Part shown: positions 18,087-27,901 of the stretch, piece by piece | Layout: every line of letters begins with the position of its first letter | Numbering within the stretch: position 1 is the stretch's first letter | Assembly (NCBI RefSeq): GCF_003096415.1 | Contig: NZ_QEKH01000002.1 | Coordinates: 186,001 to 250,000, forward strand | From: Victivallis vadensis | Lineage (GTDB): Bacteria; Verrucomicrobiota; Lentisphaeria; Victivallales; Victivallaceae | DNA: 64,000 nt | Direction: 5' to 3' | The notes under the pieces: generated by a model | The model's database searches: none | Seen by the model: the letters and a program-made list of their open reading frames with translations, nothing else | What the model was told of the DNA's origin: nothing | Made by a program: the position numbers and the translations under genes

Positions 18087-20419
18087 TATTTCGCCTCCGT
18101 TTTTTCCAGTTTGAATGCAAGGTCGAGACGGAATGACGGGACGGCGAAGGTGACCGGCTTGCCCGCTTCCACATTCAGCTTGAGTTCTCCCGGAAGGCAC
18201 TCCCCGGTGAGAGGAACGAACCAGCGCAGCAGATAAACGCCGCCGGTCAGGTTGTGGCCGGCGAGTGTGACGGAACCGGGTCGGGTTTCGGGAAATTGGT
18301 TCGGATCGTCCGGATACTCAAGCATCGCGTTGCGGTTGTAGATCCAGCCGTAGGCGGCTGCGGGCAGGGAGAGGCCGAGCGACTCATATTTCTGCTGGTT
18401 GGCCGGAACCGCGACGGCCGGCGTAAAATAGACTCGCTCTTTGCCGCGCAGGTCGATTCCCGCCAGATAACGGGAGAAGCCGAGGTAGTGTTGGTAATGA
18501 TTCCGGAGATGGACGAAGTCGTGCCACCACAGGAACGGAGTTCCGGCGAGGCGCACGAAAAGCGAACTCCACAGTCCGCTGTGGATGTCGGCGAGAACCT
18601 GGCGTTCGCTGCTGCCCTGCGGGTTGCCGCCGAATTCGGTGATCAGCTGCGGCTTGTTGTAACGCATATTCTGCTCATAACCGCGCAGGTGGTCGACGAA
18701 ATGAATCTGCGGGGAGCGGTAGGCATCCCCCGCCAGATGGGTGATCGAAGGGTTGTCGAAGAGCTTGATGAAACGCCGCACGTTGTTGTAGTCGCTGCAG
18801 AAGTGGATGCTGACCGGCAGGTCCGGCCGGGAGTTGGCCTGCAGGAATGCGGCGGCTTTTTCCGCCCACCGGATTGCGCTGCCGTCGTTGTAGCGGCCCC
18901 AGTAGTCTTCGGTCAGGTCCACCTCGCTCCACAGTTCGACAGCCATCAGGTTGGGGGCGTTCCCCCAGCGTGCGGCGATATAGCGGGCCCGTTTGCGGTC
19001 GTTCTTTTCCGCGGCTTCGCTGCGGAAGAAGTCCGCGGGGTTGGCGAGGAAGCCGCCGTTGGCCTTCGCATACGGGGTGGTCGAGTTGATCGGATTGTCC
19101 TGCCACTCCGGGTCGGAGCGGTCGCTGAGGCGGCCGTGGTTGTCGAGGATCAGATTCAGGTAGATGCCGTTCTTGCGGGCCTGCTCGAAAATGTGGTCGA
19201 GCTTCCAGGCGGCTTCGAGGTTGTAGCGGCCGACACCGTAGTTGCCGGCGCGGGTCGCGTCGTGTTCGATCGCGTAGGTCCAGCCGGCCATCCAGATTTC
19301 CACCGCGTTGATGCCGCCCCTGCCGCAGGCTTCGAGGTAGTCGTCGTAGTCGAAGGTGCCGCGGTCGGGGAGCTGGCCGAACTTGAAGCCGAATTCGCTG
19401 CGCCGGTCGGTGTTGGTATGAATGTTCAGGCCGACCGGAAAAAAGAACTCTCCGGTTCCCAATTCGAAGAACGGATCTTTCTCCGAGGCGCGGACAAGGC
19501 CGGGACGTCTGGAGGGCAGTGCGGTGAAGCTTTTCCAACTGCCGGTGACCGTCTCTCTGGCCGTTTTATCTGCAATGACCGCCCGGAGTCGATATTCGCC
19601 GGGAACGGGAGGAGTGAAACGGAATTCCCAGAACCCCTGTCCTATCGGCGTGGCCGTTTCACGGGTATGGTGGAGCCGGCGTTCGTAATCACGGCTGTAA
19701 AAGGCGGGCAGCCGGGTGAGCTTCCCATTCGGCGCTTTGATTTCAAAATCCACGGTGACTTCATCCGGATCGAAGGGATTGAAAAACTCGCGCAACAGCC
19801 GGAAGCGGCCCTGGAACAGGGCGTTGGCTTCTCCCTGTTCCGGGAAGTGGCAGTCGAGCAGCGCGAGCTTGCCCGGTTCCCGTTTGCCGGTGCGGGCCGC
19901 GTTGCGGACCTCCAGGGTGAATTCACGCTTTTCTTCCCCGTAGACGGAGATGCCGCCTGCGTAAAATTCGGTTGCGGCCATCGCGTCGAAAGTCGCCGTA
20001 TGCCCGACGCCGCGCCAGACCGCGCCGGTGCGGTCCAGCCGGGCGGAGAGCTTCTGCCAGACGCCCGGCGCCAGACGGTACTCCTCGATGGTCTGGTACC
20101 AGCGGCCGTCCTTGTCCTTGAAAAACAGCCAGGCGCGGACCGGATCGGGAGTATCGGTAATTACCCGCGCTTCCAGCTCGAATTCGGCTGCTTCAAACGC
20201 TTCGCGGGAGGGGCGGAACGTGGCGCGGTCCGGCTCCCGGTAGAGTTGCGCGGAGCCGGGGAAACGCACGGTGACGGCGGCTTCGCCGGGGGCTTCCGGG
20301 GAGGAATGCGGCGTATTCGTGCCGTCCGCTTTCCACACACCGGTAAGTTCCGCCGCATTCAGCAGCGGCAGGAAGGCAAGTGACAGGATCGTCGGGAACA
20401 GCGCGGAAATTCGTCGCAT
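18086..20419 (-). CDS. Secreted GH5-like glycoside hydrolase with N-terminal beta-sandwich (DUF5060-type)
   Basis: 777 residues. Signal peptide MRRISALFPTILSLAFLPLLNA, then two beta-rich domains (the second, 'FRGRFRLLREFFNPFDPDEV'-like with 'GEYRLRAVIADKT', resembles DUF5060) and a TIM barrel of the GH5/cellulase clan. Conserved acids are visible: LWSEVDL near residue 499 as acid/base and LITEFGG near 594 as nucleophile. LLWRWFVPLTG-type beta-sandwich sequence closes the protein. The start at 20419 avoids an upstream extension that lies in the yihY gene. It follows yihY by 4 bp and overlaps the PA14 gene by 1 bp. Substrate unknown. Confidence 0.8.
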   Translation of the reverse strand: MRRISALFPTILSLAFLPLLNAAELTGVWKADGTNTPHSSPEAPGEAAVTVRFPGSAQLYREPDRATFRPSREAFEAAEFELEARVITDTPDPVRAWLFFKDKDGRWYQTIEEYRLAPGVWQKLSARLDRTGAVWRGVGHTATFDAMAATEFYAGGISVYGEEKREFTLEVRNAARTGKREPGKLALLDCHFPEQGEANALFQGRFRLLREFFNPFDPDEVTVDFEIKAPNGKLTRLPAFYSRDYERRLHHTRETATPIGQGFWEFRFTPPVPGEYRLRAVIADKTARETVTGSWKSFTALPSRRPGLVRASEKDPFFELGTGEFFFPVGLNIHTNTDRRSEFGFKFGQLPDRGTFDYDDYLEACGRGGINAVEIWMAGWTYAIEHDATRAGNYGVGRYNLEAAWKLDHIFEQARKNGIYLNLILDNHGRLSDRSDPEWQDNPINSTTPYAKANGGFLANPADFFRSEAAEKNDRKRARYIAARWGNAPNLMAVELWSEVDLTEDYWGRYNDGSAIRWAEKAAAFLQANSRPDLPVSIHFCSDYNNVRRFIKLFDNPSITHLAGDAYRSPQIHFVDHLRGYEQNMRYNKPQLITEFGGNPQGSSERQVLADIHSGLWSSLFVRLAGTPFLWWHDFVHLRNHYQHYLGFSRYLAGIDLRGKERVYFTPAVAVPANQQKYESLGLSLPAAAYGWIYNRNAMLEYPDDPNQFPETRPGSVTLAGHNLTGGVYLLRWFVPLTGECLPGELKLNVEAGKPVTFAVPSFRLDLAFKLEKTEAK

Positions 20420-20423
20420 GCGG

Positions 20424-21737
20424 TTAAAGCTCCCTGATTTTGAGGTTGCCGGGACTCGCCGCGGCGGATTCCCGGATCCGGTCCAGTTGAGGACCGATAT
20501 TGGAGAGGGCGCGAGCCGCCAGATGCTCGGGGACGGTTGCTCCGTTCCGGTCGAGCTGGTCGAAAAGATCGCAAACCGTCTGGCGTTCTGTGGGCCGCCC
20601 CGGCATGAAGAGTGCAACGCTGCCGGAGTTCTCTACGCGCTCAAACACCCCGGCCTCCACCAGTTCCCGGGCCAGCGGCTGCAGCCGGATCATCGGGATC
20701 GGCAGCGCGGCGCACAGTTCGCTGAAGGCGGTCGGCCCCTTGCCGTCGTCGAAATTGCGGTAGACGATCCGGGCCAGCGCGAGCTGGTATTCGCGGCGCA
20801 GCCGCAGGCTCAACGGGCCGGTATCCATCCGGTCGAAGAGTCCGGACGAGGCGTTCTGGTGCACGTAGCCGATCTCCGCTCCGAACAGCGCGATCTGCCA
20901 CGACCATTGCAGCCAGATCAGGAAAAGCGGCAGCGCCGCGAAGCTGCCGTAGATGGTGTTGTAACGGTAAAGGGCGCTCTGTACATAGATGAAGCCGTCC
21001 TGAAGCAGCTGGTAGAGCATTCCGGCGACGATTCCGGAGAGCAGGGCGGAGCCGAAGCGCACCTTCGTATTCGGCACCAGAAAGTAGATCAGCGTGAAGA
21101 GCAGAATCACCAGCAGCAGCGGAAAAAGCTTGATCATGATCGAAAACAGGATGAAACCCGCCCCGCCGAGCCACGGCATCCCCGCGAGGATGTGTCCCAT
21201 CATGCTCCGCATGAACACTCCGGCGCTGCTCATCACCACCAGGATGATCGGAGTGACCAGGATGATCGCCAGATAGTCGCTGAACCGGCGGAACATATTC
21301 TTGCGGGTCGGCAGGTTCCAGACCGCGTTGAACGCGCGTTCGATGTTGGATGCCAGCCAGATCACCGTCCAGATCAGCGCGATTACGCCGACGCCGGCGA
21401 CCACGCCGCCCTGCGCTTCCTTGAGGGTGGTATCGGCGAACTGGTAGATCCAGTTCAGCACATCCTGATGGTTCGCGAATTTTTCCTCCAGGAACACCTG
21501 GAGCTTGTCTTCCAGCGAAAACCCTTTGGCAATGCCGAAAACCAGCGCCATCACCGGCACCACCGCAAACAGTGTATAGTAGGTGAGCGCCACCGCCCGC
21601 TGGCTCTGGTGGTCGCTGCCGTAGCGGCGCGCGCTGCAGTAGAAGGTACGGCTCAGCTTGCCGAGCCACGAAAGCTGTGTATAGGGAATATCGTCCCCGA
21701 GTACGTTGTGGTGAATCCAGGCTGAGCGGTCCTTCAT
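20424..21737 (-). CDS. YihY/BrkB family inner-membrane protein with C-terminal helical domain
   Basis: 437 residues. The first about 300 form the YihY/UPF0761 membrane domain with six hydrophobic segments (ALTYYTLFAVVPVMALVFGI, GVVAGVGVIALIWTVIWLAS, LAIILVTPIILVVMSSAGVF and others) and the conserved NTIYGSFAALPLFLIWLQWSW-type motif. The remaining C-terminal part (LALARIVYRNFDDGKGPTAF ... VCDLFDQLDRNGA) looks like a winged-helix domain, which occurs in a subset of the family. The molecular role of the family is not settled; envelope or transport functions are discussed. It sits 6 bp downstream of glnS and 4 bp upstream of the GH5-like gene. Confidence 0.87.
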   Translation of the reverse strand: MKDRSAWIHHNVLGDDIPYTQLSWLGKLSRTFYCSARRYGSDHQSQRAVALTYYTLFAVVPVMALVFGIAKGFSLEDKLQVFLEEKFANHQDVLNWIYQFADTTLKEAQGGVVAGVGVIALIWTVIWLASNIERAFNAVWNLPTRKNMFRRFSDYLAIILVTPIILVVMSSAGVFMRSMMGHILAGMPWLGGAGFILFSIMIKLFPLLLVILLFTLIYFLVPNTKVRFGSALLSGIVAGMLYQLLQDGFIYVQSALYRYNTIYGSFAALPLFLIWLQWSWQIALFGAEIGYVHQNASSGLFDRMDTGPLSLRLRREYQLALARIVYRNFDDGKGPTAFSELCAALPIPMIRLQPLARELVEAGVFERVENSGSVALFMPGRPTERQTVCDLFDQLDRNGATVPEHLAARALSNIGPQLDRIRESAAASPGNLKIREL

Positions 21738-21743
21738 CGGCGG

Positions 21744-23447
21744 TCACTTTCCGTTTTTGGCGGCGTTCAGTTTGTTGCCCCACGAATCCTTCAGCGTCAC
21801 CGTGCGGTTGAAAACCGGCTTGCCGGGGGCGCTGTCCGGGTCGACGGTGAAGTAGCCGAGCCGCTCGAACTGCACCGTGCTGCCGGAGGCGAGCTTGGCC
21901 AGTTCCGGTTCGAGCCGGCCGGTCACGACCTTCAGCGAATCCGCATTGAGCTGGGTCAGGAAGTCAACTCCGTCGGCGCCGGGCTGTTCGACGCTGAACA
22001 GCCGGTCATAGAGCCGGACCTCTGCCGGAACCGATTCGGAAGCGGAAACCCAGTGGATCGTTCCCTTGACCTTGCGGCCGTCCGGCGCGCTGCCGCCGCG
22101 GGTGGCCGGATCGAAGCTGCATTTCAGCTCGATCACGTTGCCCGCCGCATCGGTGACGACCTCTTCGCACTTGATGAAGTAGCCGTAACGGAGACGGACC
22201 TCTTTGCCGGGAGCGAGGCGGAAATAGCCCTTGGGCGGTTCCATCATGAAGTCGCTCTTTTCAATATAAAGTTCGCGTGTGAAAGCCAGCTTGCGGCAGC
22301 CCGCCGCCGGGTCTTCTGGATTGTTGACCGCGTCGAGCGGCTCCACTCCCTCCTCCGGGAAATTGGTGATGGTCACCTTGAGCGGGTCGAGCACCGCGAG
22401 GAAACGGGGAGCGGAGGAGTTCAGCTCTTCGCGGACGCAGTATTCCAGCACCGCCACGTCGGTCAGGCCGTCGAATTTGGTCACGCCGACCATCTTGCAC
22501 AGGCGGCGGATCGCGGAGGCCGGAATGCCGCGGCGGCGCATGCCGGACAACGTGGGCATGCGCGGGTCGTCCCAGCCGTGCACATGATTCTCCTTGACCA
22601 GCTGCAGCAGTTTGCGCTTGCTCATCACCGTGTAGGTCAGGTTCAGCCGCGAGAATTCGGTCTGCTGCGGCCGGTCCGGGAATTTGTAGCCGAGCGAGTC
22701 GAGCACCCAGTCGTAAAGCGGCCGGTGGATTTCAAACTCCAGCGTGCAGAGCGAGTGCGTGACTCCTTCGAACGCATCCTCCAGCGGGTGCGCGTAGTCG
22801 TACATCGGGTAGATGCACCATTTGTCGCCGTGGCGGAAGTGGTGGGCGCGGCGGATGCGGTAGATCACCGGGTCGCGCATGTTGATGTTGGGCGAAGCCA
22901 TGTCGATCCGGGCGCGCAGCACCTTGGCGCCGTCTTCGAATTCCCCGGCGCGCATCCGGGCGAAAAGGTCGAGGTTCTCCTCGACGGAGCGTTTGCGGCC
23001 GGGCGACTCCTTGCCGGGATTGGCGAGGTCGCCGCGGTATTCGTCCCACTCCTCGGCGGAGAGGTCGCATACGTAGGCTTTGCCGCGTTTGATCAGCTCG
23101 ACCGCGCACTCGTACATCCGCTCGAAGTAGTCGCTGGCATAGTAAAGATGTTTGCCGAAGTCGAAGCCCAGCCAGCGCACGTCGTTCTGGATGGACTCCT
23201 CGTACTCGGTGTCCTCCTTGGTCGGATTGGTGTCGTCGAAGCGCAGGTGGCAGACGCCGTTGTTTTCCGCCGCGATGCCGAAATCCAGGCAGATCGCCTT
23301 GGCGTGGCCGATATGCAGATAGCCGTTGGGTTCCGGCGGGAAGCGGGTGACGACCTTGCCGTTGTATTTGCCGCTTTTCATATCCGCCGCGACCATCTCG
23401 CGGATGAAATCCAGCGGCGCCGCGTTGTTTTCAGTAGTTTCAGCCAT
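21744..23447 (-). CDS. glnS: Glutaminyl-tRNA synthetase
   Basis: 567 residues, normal length for bacterial GlnRS. It charges tRNA-Gln directly. Class I motifs: [14 protein letters not shown] (HIGH) and VMSKRK (KMSKS form). The catalytic core continues through [34 protein letters not shown] and [21 protein letters not shown], then two anticodon-binding beta-barrels. The C-terminal [18 protein letters not shown] and [12 protein letters not shown] complete the family pattern. It heads a compact minus-strand cluster with yihY, a GH5-like gene and a PA14 gene. A candidate small RNA or attenuator (23587-23711) lies 140 bp upstream on the same strand. Confidence 0.97.
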   Translation of the reverse strand: MAETTENNAAPLDFIREMVAADMKSGKYNGKVVTRFPPEPNGYLHIGHAKAICLDFGIAAENNGVCHLRFDDTNPTKEDTEYEESIQNDVRWLGFDFGKHLYYASDYFERMYECAVELIKRGKAYVCDLSAEEWDEYRGDLANPGKESPGRKRSVEENLDLFARMRAGEFEDGAKVLRARIDMASPNINMRDPVIYRIRRAHHFRHGDKWCIYPMYDYAHPLEDAFEGVTHSLCTLEFEIHRPLYDWVLDSLGYKFPDRPQQTEFSRLNLTYTVMSKRKLLQLVKENHVHGWDDPRMPTLSGMRRRGIPASAIRRLCKMVGVTKFDGLTDVAVLEYCVREELNSSAPRFLAVLDPLKVTITNFPEEGVEPLDAVNNPEDPAAGCRKLAFTRELYIEKSDFMMEPPKGYFRLAPGKEVRLRYGYFIKCEEVVTDAAGNVIELKCSFDPATRGGSAPDGRKVKGTIHWVSASESVPAEVRLYDRLFSVEQPGADGVDFLTQLNADSLKVVTGRLEPELAKLASGSTVQFERLGYFTVDPDSAPGKPVFNRTVTLKDSWGNKLNAAKNGK

Positions 23448-23586
23448 GATAAAATCAAACTCCGTAAATCAGTTGCACGATATTTTTGAAAAAATATACC
23501 ATCATAAGTGCGGTTTGCCAAATCGGGACCGGGATATTCTTGAAGGAAAAAATAGAACCGCGACAATTTCCGTACTCCGGCGGGAG

Positions 23587-23711
23587 AAAAAAGCGAACCT
23601 GACCGTTTCAACCGGCCGAACGGAGCCGGCGGGAGGTGTGGGGGGGGCCGGGTACGTACGGACTGTCGATTCCGTCAGGTTCGCAACAGCATCAACATCA
23701 TCAGTCTGCTG
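23587..23711 (-). ncRNA. Candidate small RNA or glnS leader with terminator
   Basis: On the minus strand, a good promoter (23745-23717) is followed by two hairpins. The first is AACAGCA/TGCTGTT (23713-23707 with 23691-23685). The second is closed by GCGAACCTGAC (23684-23674) with GTCAGGTTCGC (23603-23593), 11 perfect pairs, enclosing an inner CCGGC/GCCGG stem, and is followed at once by six T (23592-23587). This would give an RNA of about 125 nt ending at an intrinsic terminator. No ORF is inside. It may be an independent sRNA or an attenuated leader of glnS. I see none of the marks of SRP RNA, 6S RNA, tmRNA or RNase P RNA. Confidence 0.55.
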
Positions 23712-23716
23712 TTTTC

Positions 23717-23745
23717 AATATAGCCTGAAAAGTTGACTGAATCAA
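23717..23745 (-). promoter_or_regulatory. Sigma70-type promoter for the small RNA/glnS leader
   Basis: TTGATT (23745-23740) and TATATT (23722-23717) on the minus strand with an exact 17 bp spacer. Transcription would begin near 23711. On the plus strand the same segment has TTGACT (23733) and an A/T-rich stretch that may serve the divergent gene at 23860. Confidence 0.65.
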
Positions 23746-23859
23746 GTTTATCATAAAAATAAATTATTTAACACCGTGTGCAAGTTTCCTTATGACACGC
23801 GGCGACAGGAAAGGAGAACAACTCTTTCCCGAAATCCTCTTGAATAATAAGAGGGGAGG

Positions 23860-26286
23860 ATGTATTTTTACTGGCGGAAATTCACAGGCACAGGAAATGG
23901 AGCAGCGGAACCGATGAACATGGTCAGGCGGATTTTGATTCCGGAACAGCCGTTCCGGGAAAGACGGCCCGGGGCGGCGTGGCCGGAGTGGGGTGTATGG
24001 CCCGCGAAATGGATTGCTCCGGCAGAAGGTGAGGCGGCAGGAATGCGTGCGACCCTGTTCCGGTGTGACATTGAGATGGAACGGCAGGAGACGGTGCGGC
24101 TGCATCTGGCGGCCGACGCGGTTTACCGGTTCTGGATCGACGGTGTTTATGTGGCCTCCGGGCCGGAGCAGGGGGACCGGAACCATACCTTTTTCGATAC
24201 GTTCGACTGGGAGGCCGGAGCGGGAGCGCACCGGCTGACGGTGCTGGTGACGAGCTTCGGCGGTTCGGGGCCGTTTTCCCGGATGGAGTTCGCCCACGGG
24301 CTGCTGCTGGCGGCGGAGGGCGCGGCCGGAGCGCGGCTGAACAGTTGCGCCGCCAACTGGCGCGCCGCAGGAATTGCCGGGATCGCCGGGAGGAATGTGC
24401 TCTATGGCGCCGGGAGTGTGGGGCAGGAGTTGGTGTTCGACCTTGCCGGATGGCCGGAGGGGGCGGAGCGCGGCGAAGGAGTCGCGTTCGGGCCGGTCGT
24501 CGAAGGCGAATCGGGGAGCAATGCCGGAATGCGCAACGAGTACCGGCCGGTTCCGCTGCTGGAACCGGCGGCCCTGCCGGAGATGGCGGCAGCTCCGGTC
24601 GGCGGCTGGCGCGTGGTGTGCGTAAGCCCCAGCGAAGGGCGACGGCTTCCCGCGGACGGCGGCGATTCGGAGCGCGCGGCGGAGTGGGAGAGGGGGCTGA
24701 AGCAGGGAAATATGCGCGTGCCGCCGCATTGCAGTCTGCGGGTGCTGCTTGAACTGGATGATTATTACTGCGGCTGTCCGGAGCTGACCGTTTCCGGCGG
24801 CGCCGGTTCCGAGCTGGCGGTCGGCTGGTGCGAGGCGCTGGCGGTCACCGACGAGCCGTCCGGGCGCAAAGACGACCGCCGGGAGTGGCGGGGGCGGTAT
24901 TTCCACGGCATTTACGACCGTTTCCGCATGGACGGGCGGCTGGGCGCGGAATTGTTCACGCTTCACTACCGGGCGGGGCGGTTCGTTTCAATCGAGGTGC
25001 GGACCGGGGCGGAACCGCTGGTGATCGACCGTTTCAGCCTGCGCGAAAGCCGCTATCCGGTGGAGTTTGCCGCTGCTTTCGAGTGCGGGGACGACCGGTT
25101 CGCGGAGTGTTTCCGCCTGGCTTGCCGGACTTTGGAAATGTGTTCGCACGATACCTTTATGGATTGCCCGTTCTACGAGCAGCTGCAGTATGTCGGCGAT
25201 ACCCGGATTCAGGCGCTGGTCACGCTGGCCGCGACGCCGGACGACCGGCTGGTGCGCAAAGCGTTGCGGCTTTTCGCCTCCAGCCAGCTGGAATCCGGGC
25301 TGGTGCAGTCGCGCTATCCGTCGCGGGTCACGCAGGTGATTCCGACTTTCACCCCGTACTTTGTCGGGATGGTGCTCGACTGGGCGAAGTGGCGCGGCGG
25401 AGCGTTGGCGCGGGAGCTTTTCCCGGCGGCGCGGCGCGGAACGGACGCCTTTGAACGGTGGCTGAACCGCGACGGCCTGCTGGAAATCAACCGCAGCTGG
25501 AACTTTGTGGACTGGCCGGGCTGGAAGTGGGGCGTGCCGCCCGACGGGGAGTTCGGCGTTTCCGGCGTGCTGAATGCGCAGTATCTCTATACGCTGGAGA
25601 TGACGCGTGAACTGTGCGAGTTGATGGAGGCCCCGGAGCTGGCGGCCCATTACCGGCGGCGGCTGGCGGAGCAGTCGGAGCGGTTCGTGCGCGCTTTCTG
25701 GCGGCCCGATGCGGGGCTGTTCGCGGATTCGCTTGCCGGCGATGCGTTTTCGGAGCATGCGCAGGTGTTCGCGCTGCTTTCCCATGCGCTGCCGGAGGAG
25801 ATCCGTGAGCGGTGCGCGGCGACGCTGTTCCGCCGCCGCGACCTGACGGAGGCGACGGTCTACTTCACGTTTTATCTGTTTGAGGTGTACCGCGAGTTCA
25901 ACCGCCCGGATCTGCTGGTCGAGCGGCTGAAGATTTTCTTCGATATGAACACGCTCGGGCTGAAAACCATGCTGGAGGCGCCGGAGCCGTCGCGCTCCGA
26001 CTGTCACGCATGGAGCGCCCATCCGATCTGGCACTTCCTGACTTCGCTGCTGGGGGTGCGCCCGGCGGGAGCGGGATTCCGGCAGGTCGAGGTGCGGCCG
26101 CAGTCCGGCCCGCTGCCGTTCGTGCGCGGGAAAGTGTGCCACCCGGCGGGGATGATCGAGGTCGAGTGCGATGCGCATTCGGCCCGGGTCGTGCTGCCGG
26201 CGGGCGTGACGGGAAGGTTTATCGCGCCGGACGGCCGGAGCTTTGCGCTCGGCGGCGGCGCGGATCAAATTGAATTTCAACCGTAA
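23860..26286 (+). CDS. GH78-like alpha-L-rhamnosidase family protein
   Basis: 808 residues from the ATG at 23860; ATG codons at 23914 or 23920 are alternatives, because the GGGGAGG before 23860 abuts the start with no spacing. The protein has the GH78 arrangement: N-terminal beta-sandwich (WPAKWIAP ... RFWIDGVYVASGPEQGDRNH), a concanavalin-like module, then an (alpha/alpha)6 barrel with MDCPFYEQLQYVGDTR (family DCP.RE...GD motif), NFVDWPGWKWG and HAWSAHPIWHFLTSLLG, and a C-terminal beta-sandwich. Family enzymes release alpha-L-rhamnose by inversion. No signal peptide is seen, so it is probably cytoplasmic. It is followed after 18 bp by an esterase gene, likely an operon for decorated plant polysaccharide. 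Confidence 0.82.
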   Translation: MYFYWRKFTGTGNGAAEPMNMVRRILIPEQPFRERRPGAAWPEWGVWPAKWIAPAEGEAAGMRATLFRCDIEMERQETVRLHLAADAVYRFWIDGVYVASGPEQGDRNHTFFDTFDWEAGAGAHRLTVLVTSFGGSGPFSRMEFAHGLLLAAEGAAGARLNSCAANWRAAGIAGIAGRNVLYGAGSVGQELVFDLAGWPEGAERGEGVAFGPVVEGESGSNAGMRNEYRPVPLLEPAALPEMAAAPVGGWRVVCVSPSEGRRLPADGGDSERAAEWERGLKQGNMRVPPHCSLRVLLELDDYYCGCPELTVSGGAGSELAVGWCEALAVTDEPSGRKDDRREWRGRYFHGIYDRFRMDGRLGAELFTLHYRAGRFVSIEVRTGAEPLVIDRFSLRESRYPVEFAAAFECGDDRFAECFRLACRTLEMCSHDTFMDCPFYEQLQYVGDTRIQALVTLAATPDDRLVRKALRLFASSQLESGLVQSRYPSRVTQVIPTFTPYFVGMVLDWAKWRGGALARELFPAARRGTDAFERWLNRDGLLEINRSWNFVDWPGWKWGVPPDGEFGVSGVLNAQYLYTLEMTRELCELMEAPELAAHYRRRLAEQSERFVRAFWRPDAGLFADSLAGDAFSEHAQVFALLSHALPEEIRERCAATLFRRRDLTEATVYFTFYLFEVYREFNRPDLLVERLKIFFDMNTLGLKTMLEAPEPSRSDCHAWSAHPIWHFLTSLLGVRPAGAGFRQVEVRPQSGPLPFVRGKVCHPAGMIEVECDAHSARVVLPAGVTGRFIAPDGRSFALGGGADQIEFQP

Positions 26287-26304
26287 CTGACGAGGACATG
26301 TAGT

Positions 26305-27120
26305 ATGGATGTATTTCCGCTCTGGAGCAAGATCGAATCGGCCGGCACCGGCAACCCGAAGGATGATTTCGATCCGTGTATTCAAACCTATCTTCTGGAA
26401 AAAAGCGATAAACCGCGCGGCGCGGTCGTGGTGTTCCCCGGCGGCGGCTACTCCTGCCGGGCGCCGCATGAAGGCGAACCGATCGCACTCAAATTCAATG
26501 AGCTCGGCTTCCACGCGTTCGTGGTGCAGTACCGGGTCGCGCCGTACCGCTTCCCCGCGCCGCAGCGGGATGCGTTCCGGGCGATCCGGCTCATCCGCAG
26601 CCGGGCGCAGGAGTGGGGCGTGAATCCGAACCAGATCGCGACGCTCGGCTTTTCGGCGGGCGGACATCTGTGCGCCTCGACCGGAACGCTGTACCGGGAG
26701 ATCGACGCGGACGCGGGGGACGAGGTGGACAACTTCCCGTGCCGCCCGGATGCGATCATCCCGTGTTATCCGGTGATCAACCTGACCGACGGCATCGCCC
26801 ACCGCGGCAGCGGCGAAAACCTGCTCGGCGACAAAATCAATACGCCGGAAGCGGCGAAGTTGGATCTGGACAAGCGCGTTTCGCCGGATGATCCGCCGGC
26901 GTTTCTGTGGCACACCGCGGACGACGGCGCGGTGAATGTGGAAAACTCGATCCGTTTTGCGCAGGCGATGTGGAAGGCGGGCGTGACCTGTGCGTTGCAT
27001 GTGTTCCCGCATGCGCCGCATGGCGTCGGCCTCGGGCTGGATTACCCGGACATCGCGGTGTGGCCGGAGCTGGCCGCGAAATTCCTGACCGTGAACTGCA
27101 AGTTCACTGCGGGGAAGTAA
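26305..27120 (+). CDS. Alpha/beta hydrolase, acetyl-xylan-esterase-like
   Basis: 271 residues. FPGGGYSCRAPHEGEPIA forms the oxyanion-hole region, GFSAGGH holds the nucleophile Ser117, HTADDGAV the acid (Asp206 or Asp207) and HVFPHAPHGVGLG the catalytic His. This is the BD-FAE/acetyl-xylan esterase type, usually removing acetyl or feruloyl groups from plant polysaccharides. No signal peptide. It follows the GH78-like gene by 18 bp with a weak SD (GAGGACATGTAGT) before the ATG. Likely works on the same imported oligosaccharides. Confidence 0.85.
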   Translation: MDVFPLWSKIESAGTGNPKDDFDPCIQTYLLEKSDKPRGAVVVFPGGGYSCRAPHEGEPIALKFNELGFHAFVVQYRVAPYRFPAPQRDAFRAIRLIRSRAQEWGVNPNQIATLGFSAGGHLCASTGTLYREIDADAGDEVDNFPCRPDAIIPCYPVINLTDGIAHRGSGENLLGDKINTPEAAKLDLDKRVSPDDPPAFLWHTADDGAVNVENSIRFAQAMWKAGVTCALHVFPHAPHGVGLGLDYPDIAVWPELAAKFLTVNCKFTAGK

Positions 27121-27152
27121 CCGGATTTTTTTCAGAAACGTGAGGAGGTTTT

Positions 27153-27842
27153 ATGTACTTTGATCCTGTCTATTTCCTGTTTCTGCTGCCGGGCCTGCTG
27201 CTGGCGGCATGGGCGAGCTGCAAGACCAAGACGACCTTCGACCGTTATTCGGAGGTGACGACGGCGGCGGGGATGACCGGGGCGCAGGCGGCGGCCCGGC
27301 TGCTGGCCGACGCCGGAATCCGCGACGTCCGGATCGAAGAGGTCGGCGGTTTCCTCTCCGACCACTACGATCCGGCGAACCGGGTGCTGCGGCTGTCTCC
27401 GTCGGTGTACGGTTCCAATTCGATCGCCGCGATCGGGGTGGCCTGCCATGAGGCGGGCCACGCGATCCAGCATGCGACCAGCTACGGGCCGCTCGGGATG
27501 CGCAGCGCGCTGGTGCCGGTGGTGAATTTCTCCAGCCCGGTCTCCTATATTCTGATGGTGCTGGGATTCATTCTGGCGGCGCCGGGGATGATCTGGCTCG
27601 GGGTGATCCTGTTTTCGATGGCGGTGCTGTTCACGCTGGTCACGCTGCCGGTCGAATATGACGCGAGCCGCCGGGCGAAGCTGCTGATGGTGGAGGCCGG
27701 GATCGTGACGCCCCATGAGGAGCGGGCGGCGGCCGAGGTGTTGAACGCGGCGTTCCTGACCTACGTGGCTTCGGCGGTCAGCGCGCTGCTGACGCTGCTT
27801 TATTACCTTTACCGGCTCGGGGTATTCAGCCGGCGGGATTGA
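27153..27842 (+). CDS. YugP-like zinc metallopeptidase, membrane
   Basis: 229 residues. An N-terminal hydrophobic segment (YFLFLLPGLLLAAWASCK), a soluble region with the zinc motif CHEAGHAIQH (His99, Glu100, His103), then two or three hydrophobic helices (ISYILMVLGFILAAPGMIWLG-like) and a conserved LPVEYDASRRAKLL segment define the YugP/neutral zinc metallopeptidase family. It is probably an inner-membrane protease; substrates unknown. SD GTGAGGAGG is well placed. It begins a plus-strand stretch leading into LPS genes. Confidence 0.9.
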   Translation: MYFDPVYFLFLLPGLLLAAWASCKTKTTFDRYSEVTTAAGMTGAQAAARLLADAGIRDVRIEEVGGFLSDHYDPANRVLRLSPSVYGSNSIAAIGVACHEAGHAIQHATSYGPLGMRSALVPVVNFSSPVSYILMVLGFILAAPGMIWLGVILFSMAVLFTLVTLPVEYDASRRAKLLMVEAGIVTPHEERAAAEVLNAAFLTYVASAVSALLTLLYYLYRLGVFSRRD

Positions 27843-27901
27843 AAAAGGGCGCTTGAGGATGTATATTGTCCCTGAACTGATTGTTCCGGGATAAGGGAAG
27901 G

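Noticed and set aside
23674-23715. SRP RNA on the plus strand
   Set aside because: GTCAGGTTCGC and ACAGCA recall the SRP core, but the GGAA tetraloop and the symmetric loop are missing; the minus-strand promoter and T6 explain the region better.
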